NCBI RefSeq assembly: GCF_019443125.1
Contig: NZ_JAHYXK010000003.1
Location: 62,001-126,000 of the forward strand
Reading direction: 5' to 3'
Length of the DNA stretch: 64,000 bases
From: Pontibacter aydingkolensis
GTDB taxonomy: Bacteria; Bacteroidota; Bacteroidia; Cytophagales; Hymenobacteraceae
Shown: in pieces, positions 1 to 7,495 of the stretch
Position numbering within the stretch: the first letter of the stretch is position 1
Layout of the letters: the number at the start of each line of letters is the position of its first letter
Translations under genes and position numbers: made by a program
Notes under the pieces: generated by a model
The model's input: the letters and a program-made list of their open reading frames with translations, nothing else
Database searches by the model: none
Told to the model about the DNA's origin: nothing

Positions 1-519
1 GAAGACACCTCAGGTTCTAAGAAGGCAATGGACCCAGACACAGATATGACGGCAGAAGATACTACAGATACTAATGTATCGGCCAGCAATCAGATTGGCA
101 GGGAGATGAACATAGTTGCACTTGTACAGCAGAATCCAAATCTGTCTACCTTTCTGGAACTTATAAAGGCGGCGAACATGATCGTAACTTTAGAAAGTCC
201 TGCACCCTACACCGTGTTCGCTCCCACAAACCAGGCTTTTGCAGCATTACCAGCAGGTACAGTAGAAGCCTTTAAACAACCTGGCAACGAGCTGGAACTA
301 AGGCGGCTGATACAGTCCCATATTCTTCCTAACAGAATTACCTCAGCAGATATACGTGATAATATGCCAATGAAGACAGCCCAGGGAGAAGAGGTGATTG
401 CAAGGAGAAAAGGACAAACTTTTACGGTGGGTGGAGCCACAGTATTAACTGCTGATGTAAATGCATCGAATGGTGTGGTGCACATAATAGACAAGGTACT
501 TGTGCCGCCAAAAGAATAA
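1..519 (+). CDS. Fasciclin (FAS1) domain protein, 5' end missing
   Basis: The reading frame is open from the first base of the window, so the start codon, and probably a lipoprotein or Sec signal peptide, lies upstream. The visible 173 residues are an acidic, Thr-rich linker followed by one FAS1 domain of about 130 residues. It contains the H1-type segment YTVFAPTNQAFAALP and the C-terminal H2-type segment ending GVVHIIDKVLVP. FAS1 domains mediate adhesion or protein-protein contacts at the cell surface; in Bacteroidota they are usually exported. No downstream partner is visible: a 185-bp AT-rich spacer follows. The fold assignment is strong. The exact role is not known. Confidence 0.85.
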   Translation, partial: EDTSGSKKAMDPDTDMTAEDTTDTNVSASNQIGREMNIVALVQQNPNLSTFLELIKAANMIVTLESPAPYTVFAPTNQAFAALPAGTVEAFKQPGNELELRRLIQSHILPNRITSADIRDNMPMKTAQGEEVIARRKGQTFTVGGATVLTADVNASNGVVHIIDKVLVPPKE

Positions 520-704
520 GCATTAAGAGCAGGACTTAGGCGGCTACTGAACTGATACTTATGCTAGGTATTAAGTACTATGGCCACATTCAGTACTGCT
601 TTCCTATCGTAACTAAAAGCATTTGGAGCCGTTATTATAAACCAACAGCAAAAAAACAATAGCTGTTATATTTCTATAATTGATCAAAACAATAAATAAA
701 AGCT

Positions 705-1244
705 ATGATGGACAAAAGAGATAACGATGGCATGATGACTGCCATGTTCCGTGACAGAGAAAGCGCAGAACGTGCATATAACGAATTGCGCGCACGCGGA
801 TACGATAAAGATGATATTAACGTAGTGATGTCGGATAAAGCCCGTGATCGCCACTTTGGTGATGACGTTGATGAGCGTGGCGATACAGAATTAGGTAACA
901 AATCATTGGAGGGTACTGGCGCAGGTTCTGCTATTGGTGGTACTTTAGGCGCTATTATTGGTGCAGTTGCGGCTATTGGTACTTCGATTGCGATACCAGG
1001 CTTAGGACTGGTGGTTGCTGGTCCGTTGGCAGCTGGTTTAGCCGGTGCAGGCGCAGGTGGATTAACTGGTGGCTTAATTGGTGCCCTAGTAGGCGCAGGC
1101 ATACCTGAAGAGCGTGCCAAAGTATACGAAACAGGCATTAAAGAAGGTAATATAGTACTTGGCTTTAAACCTCATAATGCAGAAGATGCGCGCTACTTTG
1201 AGTCGCATTTCCAGAAGCATAGAGGCGAACACATCTATTACTAA
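705..1244 (+). CDS. General-stress-protein 17M-like protein with glycine-zipper core
   Basis: The 179-residue protein has three parts. The N-terminal 50 residues (AMFRDRESAERAYNELRARG) resemble the GSP17M/YflT-type fold seen in stress-induced proteins. The central stretch, about residues 70-140, consists of Gly/Ala/Leu repeats of glycine-zipper type that could insert into a membrane. The C-terminal segment is short and charged (VYETGIKEGNIVLGF). Two ATG codons lie in tandem at 705 and 708; either could be used. The gene stands alone and is followed by a strong terminator. A role in stress adaptation is inferred from family resemblance only. Confidence 0.7.
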   Translation: MMDKRDNDGMMTAMFRDRESAERAYNELRARGYDKDDINVVMSDKARDRHFGDDVDERGDTELGNKSLEGTGAGSAIGGTLGAIIGAVAAIGTSIAIPGLGLVVAGPLAAGLAGAGAGGLTGGLIGALVGAGIPEERAKVYETGIKEGNIVLGFKPHNAEDARYFESHFQKHRGEHIYY

Positions 1245-1262
1245 GCTTCGGCTTAAATGCTT

Positions 1263-1301
1263 AAAACACCTGCCCTACAATACATTAGGGCAGGTGTTTT
1301 T
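1263..1301 (+). terminator. Rho-independent terminator
   Basis: A perfect 14-bp stem (AAAACACCTGCCCT against AGGGCAGGTGTTTT) with a 10-nt loop runs into a T-tract directly after the stress-protein gene. Confidence 0.9.
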
Positions 1302-1408
1302 CATTTCAGCACTTACTGCCAACTAAACCTTACACATTGCTTAGGCAAACAATTTACGCTTGTTGCGTATGCAAATGATAGACACAATTGTATCAAACAA
1401 ATAAACCT

Positions 1409-2023
1409 ATGAAAAAATACCTGATAGGCGTAATTTGCCTCACTTTCCTGTCTGGATTGCCAGCCTGCGATTCTGGTAGTAACGGCCAAGCTAACGGTAC
1501 CACAGAAACCGCTGCAGACTCAACCTTAACAGAAGAAAGGCAGGAACTGCTTGCCTATACATCACGCCACATGATGCTGCAAAAAGAACTTGCCTCACTG
1601 GCACAACAAAGAGCTCAGACTGACAGCTTAAAGCGCTACGCTCAGGATCTCAATAACTGGGCTACTATAAAACTAAATGAGCTTAAGGACCTGGAGCAAC
1701 AATACAGTTTATCATTACCACAACAGCTAACAGAGGACGAACAGGAATACCTTGAGAAGCCACGTGAAACTGAAGCTGACAAGTTTGATGCAGAGCTTTG
1801 GGATAATCTTGTAAAGGCTCAGAAAGACGCGATTAAACACATCGACGATAATTCAAAAGACATTGAACAGACAGATGCCACGGCTTTTGCCATTTGGGAA
1901 CGCAATACCTTAAAAGAATTAAGAGCCCGTATGGAGCAGGCCGCAGCTTATGAGCTGGAACTTAAAAACCGCAGCGACAGAGGTGGCATTTCAAAACCAA
2001 TAGTAGAGGATATAAATAATTAA
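1409..2023 (+). CDS. DUF4142-like lipoprotein
   Basis: The product is 204 residues from the ATG at 1409. A TTG seven codons upstream is possible, but the signal peptide begins exactly at MKKYLIGVICLTFLSGLPAC, which favours the ATG. The Cys ends a lipobox-like motif. The rest is almost entirely helical and charged, with the spacing seen in DUF4142 proteins (ELASLAQQRAQTDSLKRYAQDL, then a second long helix pair), a ferritin-like four-helix bundle. DUF4142 proteins are periplasmic or outer-membrane anchored and their function is unknown. The gene is single, with a convergent esterase gene 28 bp downstream. Confidence 0.7.
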   Translation: MKKYLIGVICLTFLSGLPACDSGSNGQANGTTETAADSTLTEERQELLAYTSRHMMLQKELASLAQQRAQTDSLKRYAQDLNNWATIKLNELKDLEQQYSLSLPQQLTEDEQEYLEKPRETEADKFDAELWDNLVKAQKDAIKHIDDNSKDIEQTDATAFAIWERNTLKELRARMEQAAAYELELKNRSDRGGISKPIVEDINN

Positions 2024-2051
2024 CTTAAGGGCAGTAGAACAGCTGACTTTT

Positions 2052-2609
2052 TCATGGCTCAAGCATATCTTTAAGTACATCCCAGGTATGCTTAGCCAGT
2101 ATTTTTTGCCCTTCAGCGTTTGGGTGCAAACCATCAGGCAGGTTAAGATGCTGCATGCCGGCCACACCCTCCAGCAAAAATGGCACAAAAGCAATGTTGT
2201 TTGTAAGTGCCAGCTCTCTGAAAAGTTTTCTGAACTCTGCAGCATAACGGCCAGGCACAATGTCTGGAATTTCCATACCGGAAAGTATAATTTTTGCTTC
2301 TGGGTAGTGCAGTTTTACTTTGTCAATTATCTTCTGCAGGTTTTGCGTTGTTTCGCGGGTTGGTATACCTCTAATTCCATCATTGGCTCCCAGGGCCAGC
2401 ACAAAAATATCTATTGGTTGCGACAGCCACCTATCTAATCTGTACAGTCCCCCGGAGGATGTATCGCCGCTAAGCCCTGCATTTAGAACAGTGTACCGGG
2501 TGTATCCTTCTTCGCTCAATTTTTTCTGTATCAGGCTCGGATAAGCCTGTGCAGCAGGCAAGCCATACCCTGCAGTTAAGCTGTCTCCTAAAAACAATAT
2601 ATTCTTCAT
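2052..2609 (-). CDS. SGNH/GDSL arylesterase or lysophospholipase (TesA-like)
   Basis: The 185-residue protein starts at MKNILFLGDSLTAGYG, whose GDS contains the nucleophilic Ser (block I of SGNH hydrolases). Later blocks are visible: NAGLSGDT (Gly), LGANDG (Asn) and DGLHPNAEGQ (Asp-x-x-His). This set matches the TesA/arylesterase branch, which hydrolyses small esters, thioesters and lysophospholipids. An upstream in-frame alternative start would add 11 residues without similarity to the family, so the ATG at 2609 was chosen. No signal peptide is obvious, so the enzyme may be cytoplasmic. The physiological substrate cannot be told. Confidence 0.88.
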   Translation of the reverse strand: MKNILFLGDSLTAGYGLPAAQAYPSLIQKKLSEEGYTRYTVLNAGLSGDTSSGGLYRLDRWLSQPIDIFVLALGANDGIRGIPTRETTQNLQKIIDKVKLHYPEAKIILSGMEIPDIVPGRYAAEFRKLFRELALTNNIAFVPFLLEGVAGMQHLNLPDGLHPNAEGQKILAKHTWDVLKDMLEP

Positions 2610-2654
2610 GCTACAAAAAGTATAAGGCAAACTGCAAAGCATAGATTTTTAAAT

Positions 2655-2692
2655 AAAAAAAGGGCTGCCTTATCCAGGCAACCCTCTTTTTA
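2655..2692 (-). terminator. Terminator after the DUF2383-type gene
   Basis: On the minus strand a hairpin with a 10-bp stem (AGGGTTGCCT against AGGCAGCCCT, one wobble pair) is followed by a T-tract. It lies between the 2705-3157 gene and the esterase gene and so separates their transcription. Confidence 0.8.
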
Positions 2693-2704
2693 TTTACTAT
2701 TTAA

Positions 2705-3157
2705 TTAGTCAGCAGAGTCTTTCATCTGGCGCAGGCGCTCACAAGTAGCCATAGAGGCATTCTTTTGCTTTTCAACCATCTGCACCACGTTTGGTGGTAA
2801 TTCACCTCTATGGTCCAGCGCATCGTTATAGGCTTTCTGCGCCCACTCCTCGCCGTAGATATTTGATTCTATAACAGATTCTTCGTCGCTGCCTGTAACT
2901 GTGTTCTTAACATCCATCCAGCCACGGTAAATTTTACCTTTAGCAGTTGTGCCTGATTCTGTAGTACCGCCCATGCTGCTAATTGTACTGTTAATCTCGT
3001 TAGAGAACTTAGAACTCTGGTTTACCAGGTCGTTGTAGTATGATTGGTGCGCAGGGTCCTTTGTTAGTTTAGCTGCATGTTTGTAACCTTCAATTCTATC
3101 GTTTACAAACTGGTTTAACTCCTGTAAAACATCTACTGCTTTTTCATTATTATTCAT
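2705..3157 (-). CDS. PA2169-type four-helix-bundle protein (DUF2383)
   Basis: The 150-residue, soluble, mostly helical protein has the typical start of the family (VDVLQELNQFVNDRIEGYKHAAKLT) and the later helix GEEWAQKAYNDALDH. Members are ferritin-like four-helix bundles often found with stress-response genes, and their biochemical role is unknown. There is no signal peptide. The gene has its own terminator downstream. The nearby stress-type gene at 705 and DUF4142 gene at 1409 suggest a small group of stress or envelope-maintenance genes, but they are not co-transcribed. Confidence 0.8.
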   Translation of the reverse strand: MNNNEKAVDVLQELNQFVNDRIEGYKHAAKLTKDPAHQSYYNDLVNQSSKFSNEINSTISSMGGTTESGTTAKGKIYRGWMDVKNTVTGSDEESVIESNIYGEEWAQKAYNDALDHRGELPPNVVQMVEKQKNASMATCERLRQMKDSAD

Positions 3158-3422
3158 AGCTTTTAAATTTTGTTTCTATAATCGGAAACGAAAAAAACAA
3201 GCGTATAGTTATAATATTCGTATACCGCCACCGTATGGTATAGATAAACAGGCCGTTTGTCTGAATAATAGTGCAACCTGTATAAAGGCTGCGGCCTGGC
3301 TTATGATTTGATTTCTAATTGTGCTACATTACGCATTAATACACGCACAAATAAATTAAGATACCCGCTATAAGCGGCATCACTTTTGCACAGACTATAA
3401 TAGGTTCAACTAACTTAATTAG

Positions 3423-5531
3423 ATGCTATCATTGACAACCAGAATTAAAATAATATTGTCGGTACTTGCAGTTGTTTTACTGACAGGCTCATTTATTCTT
3501 TACAGGGCGTCGGATGTGCCTGAAGGGAAAAACGAGATCCTGATCAAGGCATTGATGCAGGGCCTTAACCAGGGCCACTACCGACCTGAGAAAATAGACG
3601 ATTCTTTCTCTAAGAAAGCGTTTGGTTTATACTTAGACCGACTAGACTACAACAAGAAGTTTTTACTTGAGTCTGATGTAGCACAGTTGCGCAAGTATGA
3701 AACAGCCATTGACGATCAATTGCGTGAAGGCAGTTATGAGCTTTTTGATGTTTCTGCCGCGCTTATTGAGCAACGTGTAAAAGAGTCGGAAGCTTATTAC
3801 AAAGAAATACTTGCACAGCCATTTGACTTTAACACCGATGAGTCTATAGAGTTGGAGAGCAAAAAGCTTAAGTATGCTAAAGACAAAGCCGGCCTGAAAG
3901 AAGAATGGCGCAAGCAGTTAAAGTACCAGGCACTTGTACGACTGGCCGACATGCAGAAAGACCAGGAGCAGGCTATTGCCAAAGGTGAAAAAGTTGAGAA
4001 AAAGACTTTTGAGCAGATGGAAAAAGAAGCCCGCGAAAAACTAACTAAGAACTATAAAGACCTGTACGATCGTCTTTCAAAGATCAATAAGGAAGACAGA
4101 CGTGCTGTGTATATCAATGCAATTGCCAATGTATATGATCCGCATACTGGTTATTTCCCTCCTAAAGCCAAGTCTGATTTTGACATTAACTTTAGCGGAA
4201 GGCTGGAAGGCATTGGAGCCTCTTTGCTTGAAGTAGACGGCCAGATAAAAGTAAACGAGATTGTACCAGGCAGCCCTTCTTACCTGCAGGGCGACCTTAA
4301 GCCTGGCGATGTTATCCAGAAAGTTGCCCAGGGCAAAGAAGAGCCGGTTATTGTAATGGGTATGCGCATCGATGATGCTATACAGCTGATACGCGGTAAA
4401 AAAGGAACAGAAGTACGCCTTACTGTTAAAAAGCCGGACGGATCCAATAAAGTAATTCCGATCGTGCGTGATGTGATTATCTTTGAAGAGACCTATGCGC
4501 AGTCTGCTATAATCGATGCTAAAGAGAAGATTGGTTATATTAAACTTCCAGGCTTTTATGCTGACTTTGAGCGCAATGGTGGCCGTAACAGTGGCGCCGA
4601 TGTTAAGAAAGAAGTCGAGAAACTGAAAGCTGCCGGCATGCAAGGCCTTATACTTGACCTGCGTAATAACGGTGGTGGCTCTTTGGGCGATGCCGTAGAA
4701 ATGGCGGGTCTGTTTATAGATAAAGGGCCAGTGGTGCAGGTAAAAACAGCATCCGGAAAAGCCATTGTACTTGACGACCGCGATCCTAAGGTGCAGTACG
4801 ACGGACCGCTTACTATACTTGTAAACGCTAACAGTGCATCTGCCTCTGAAATTCTGGCAGCGGCTATGCAGGATTACAAACGTGCTGTAATTATTGGTAG
4901 CCCGACTTATGGCAAAGGTACTGTACAGCAGTTTTTTGAGCTTGATGAAGCACTTCCTGCGCAGTTTAATGCCTACAAACCGTTTGGCGCACTTAAGTTA
5001 ACTACCCAGAAGTTTTACAGAATTAACGGTGGTACTACTCAATTGCGTGGCGTAACACCTGATATTATACTTCCGGACATGTACAGCTACATGGAGTTTG
5101 GTGAGAAGGAGCAGGAGTACCCGCTTCCGTTTGATGAGATTGCTCCGGCCAACTATAAAACCTGGATGAACAACAGGCTGAACGTAGCTAAGATACAGGC
5201 AAACAGCAAGAACAGGATCGCACAGAATAAATCATTCTCACTTATAAAAGAGAGTGGTGAGCGCCTTAAAAAGCAGTCTGAGAATACGGTTCGCTCTTTA
5301 CAGTTTGCTAAGTATGTAGCCGAGGAGAAAAAAGCCGAGGCAGAGTCTAAGCGATACGAAGAAGCCCAGAAAGAAGTACCGGTGCTAAACGTTAGCCGCT
5401 TGCCTCAAGACCTTAAAGCCATTGGTACAGATACAGCACAGGTAGCCCGAAATAAGGAGTTCCTGAAGAGCCTTCGCAAAGATATTTACATCGAAGAGGC
5501 TATGGCTGTTATCCAGAGCGACCTTAAATAA
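3423..5531 (+). CDS. prc: Carboxy-terminal processing (tail-specific) protease Prc
   Basis: The 702-residue protein has an N-terminal signal anchor (about residues 9-27), then the long helical N-terminal domain of Prc/Tsp, and a PDZ domain near residues 260-340 (LEGIGASLLEVDGQIKVNEI). The S41 catalytic domain follows, and a C-terminal lysine-rich helical extension completes the Prc architecture. The serine-lysine dyad is visible: Ser473 in SASASE and Lys498 in YGKGTVQQ, with the 25-residue spacing of E. coli Prc. The enzyme degrades or trims periplasmic proteins from their C termini and affects peptidoglycan hydrolase turnover in other bacteria. It is a single-gene transcript with its own terminator. 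Confidence 0.95.
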   Translation: MLSLTTRIKIILSVLAVVLLTGSFILYRASDVPEGKNEILIKALMQGLNQGHYRPEKIDDSFSKKAFGLYLDRLDYNKKFLLESDVAQLRKYETAIDDQLREGSYELFDVSAALIEQRVKESEAYYKEILAQPFDFNTDESIELESKKLKYAKDKAGLKEEWRKQLKYQALVRLADMQKDQEQAIAKGEKVEKKTFEQMEKEAREKLTKNYKDLYDRLSKINKEDRRAVYINAIANVYDPHTGYFPPKAKSDFDINFSGRLEGIGASLLEVDGQIKVNEIVPGSPSYLQGDLKPGDVIQKVAQGKEEPVIVMGMRIDDAIQLIRGKKGTEVRLTVKKPDGSNKVIPIVRDVIIFEETYAQSAIIDAKEKIGYIKLPGFYADFERNGGRNSGADVKKEVEKLKAAGMQGLILDLRNNGGGSLGDAVEMAGLFIDKGPVVQVKTASGKAIVLDDRDPKVQYDGPLTILVNANSASASEILAAAMQDYKRAVIIGSPTYGKGTVQQFFELDEALPAQFNAYKPFGALKLTTQKFYRINGGTTQLRGVTPDIILPDMYSYMEFGEKEQEYPLPFDEIAPANYKTWMNNRLNVAKIQANSKNRIAQNKSFSLIKESGERLKKQSENTVRSLQFAKYVAEEKKAEAESKRYEEAQKEVPVLNVSRLPQDLKAIGTDTAQVARNKEFLKSLRKDIYIEEAMAVIQSDLK

Positions 5532-5549
5532 GAAAGATAAATCATACTT

Positions 5550-5589
5550 AAAGCACCCGTTATGTTGAACATAGCGGGTGCTTTTTTTA
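5550..5589 (+). terminator. Rho-independent terminator after prc
   Basis: The stem AAGCACCCG...CGGGTGCTT, extended by TTATG/CATAG-type pairing, is followed by seven T residues. Confidence 0.9.
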
Positions 5590-5619
5590 TATTACCTGCA
5601 CTAATCCTCTTCTTATACT

Positions 5620-7371
5620 ATGCAAAACCAAATAAGCCATCACACTAACCATACTTTAGCTGCCGGTACACGTAAAGTATGGCTGCTTCTGATAGCTATA
5701 CTTCCTGCCTTCTTTAGCGGATGCGGTAAAACAACCAGAACCCCGGAAACCAGCCAGTTAGGCTATACTTCGGATAAAGCCATGGTGGTATCTGCCCACC
5801 CCGATGCAACAAGAATTGGCCTGGAGGTTCTCAGGAAAGGAGGCAACGCATTTGATGCAGCCATTGCTACGCAGCTGGCACTTGCTGTTGCTTTTCCGGC
5901 AGCCGGTAACCTTGGCGGCGGCGGCTTTTTAGTTTATCGCAGTGCAGACGGCAGTATCGGCTCCCTGGATTACCGCGAAATGGCACCTGCCGCAGCTACC
6001 GAAAAAATGTACCAGGATGCGCAGGGAGAAGTAATTGAAGACCTAAGCCTGTCAGGGCACCTGGCATCGGGTGTGCCGGGCAGTGTGGCCGGCATGTATG
6101 AAACACATCAGAAATTCGGTAAGTTATCGTGGTCAGAACTGGTACAGCCAGCCATAGACCTTGCCCGCAGCGGAGTGGTGTTAACTCAGAAAGAAGCCGC
6201 CGGACTCAATAACAATAGAAGCAGATTTATAGAGTATAACAAGCACCGCCCCTACCTGGCCGCAACAACTATTTGGAGTGCCGGCGACACGCTTAAGCAC
6301 CCTGACCTTGCACGCACCCTGGAGCGCATCCGCGATAAGGGCCGTGATGGTTTTTACAAAGGCGAAACAGCAGACCTCATTGTAAAGGAAATGCAGCGCG
6401 GCAATGGCATTATCACGCACCAGGACCTGGAGAATTATACTTCGGAATGGCGCCAGCCGGTGGTGGGCAAGTATAAAAACTATAAAATTATTTCGATGGG
6501 GCCGCCATCGAGTGGCGGTGTGGCTTTGCTGCAGCTGTTAACGATGGTAGAGCCTTATAACCTTAGTAAGTATGGCTGGCAGAGCTCTGAGGCAATACAG
6601 CTTATGGTAGAAGCCGAACGCCGTGCCTACGCTGACCGTGCCGCTTATCTTGGTGATCCTGATTTTGTAAAAGTTCCCGTAACGCAATTACTCGACCCGG
6701 AGTACCTGAAAGACAGAATGAAATCTGTTGATCTGGCTCGCGCAACTACCTCTGTGGAAATCAAAGAAGGTGCCCTGCCTGTGTATGAATCGGAGCAGAC
6801 CACGCATTTAAGTATAGTAGACGCAGCCGGTAATGCTGTATCTGTTACCACCACCCTGAACGGAAGCTATGGCTCTAAAGTAGTGGTAGAGGGTGCTGGC
6901 TTTTTACTTAACAACGAAATGGATGATTTTAGCGTGAAGCCGGGCTCACCGAATATGTATGGCTTGGTTGGCGGCAAAGCCAATGCCATTGCACCAGGCA
7001 AACGCATGCTTAGCTCCATGACGCCAACTATACTGGAAAAGGATGGCAAGCTGTTTATGGTAGTGGGCACACCGGGTGGCTCAACTATTATTACCTCTGT
7101 TTACCAGGCCATCCTGAACGTGACAGAGCATAACATGACCATGCAGCAGGCTGTTGCCGCACCACGCTTCCATCACCAGTGGCTACCCGATGAAATACAG
7201 CACGAGCCAAAAGCCATCAGCCCGGAAGTAAGGGCTGTACTACAAAGCAGAGGCTATAAACTACAGGAACGTGGCACCTATGGCCGCATAGATGCCATAC
7301 TCATACTGCCAAACGGCAAACTAGAGGGCGGGGCTGACCCACGCGGAGATGACTCTGCCATGGGATACTAG
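5620..7371 (+). CDS. ggt: Gamma-glutamyltransferase (glutathione hydrolase family)
   Basis: The 583-residue precursor has an N-terminal hydrophobic signal ending FFSGCGK, probably a lipoprotein signal. GGT enzymes are autoprocessed N-terminal nucleophile hydrolases. The processing site and nucleophile are Thr394 in [20 protein letters not shown]. Other family blocks are [23 protein letters not shown] and [14 protein letters not shown]. The enzyme cleaves gamma-glutamyl bonds in the periplasm or at the cell surface and recovers amino acids from glutathione-like thiols. This organism probably makes bacillithiol (bshA at 38140), so gamma-glutamyl peptides from outside may be the substrate; that is inference. 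Confidence 0.95.
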   Translation: MQNQISHHTNHTLAAGTRKVWLLLIAILPAFFSGCGKTTRTPETSQLGYTSDKAMVVSAHPDATRIGLEVLRKGGNAFDAAIATQLALAVAFPAAGNLGGGGFLVYRSADGSIGSLDYREMAPAAATEKMYQDAQGEVIEDLSLSGHLASGVPGSVAGMYETHQKFGKLSWSELVQPAIDLARSGVVLTQKEAAGLNNNRSRFIEYNKHRPYLAATTIWSAGDTLKHPDLARTLERIRDKGRDGFYKGETADLIVKEMQRGNGIITHQDLENYTSEWRQPVVGKYKNYKIISMGPPSSGGVALLQLLTMVEPYNLSKYGWQSSEAIQLMVEAERRAYADRAAYLGDPDFVKVPVTQLLDPEYLKDRMKSVDLARATTSVEIKEGALPVYESEQTTHLSIVDAAGNAVSVTTTLNGSYGSKVVVEGAGFLLNNEMDDFSVKPGSPNMYGLVGGKANAIAPGKRMLSSMTPTILEKDGKLFMVVGTPGGSTIITSVYQAILNVTEHNMTMQQAVAAPRFHHQWLPDEIQHEPKAISPEVRAVLQSRGYKLQERGTYGRIDAILILPNGKLEGGADPRGDDSAMGY

Positions 7372-7446
7372 AAAGTATAGCATACACCAATTTATACTTT
7401 GCCTATACTTATAACTCCCTACAACTCCAGTAGCAAGTATAAAAAC

Positions 7447-7482
7447 AAAAGAGCCTGCCGCAAATGCGGCAGGCTCTTTTTA
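7447..7482. terminator. Bidirectional terminator between ggt and the T9SS cargo gene
   Basis: A 13-bp stem AGAGCCTGCCGC/GCGGCAGGCTCT with an AAAT loop has an A-tract on one side and a T-tract on the other. It serves converging genes. Confidence 0.9.
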
Positions 7483-7495
7483 GTATATCCTATGC

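Noticed and set aside
4077-4643. Minus-strand ORF of 188 residues within prc
   Set aside because: It lies fully inside the confirmed prc frame and shows no domain.
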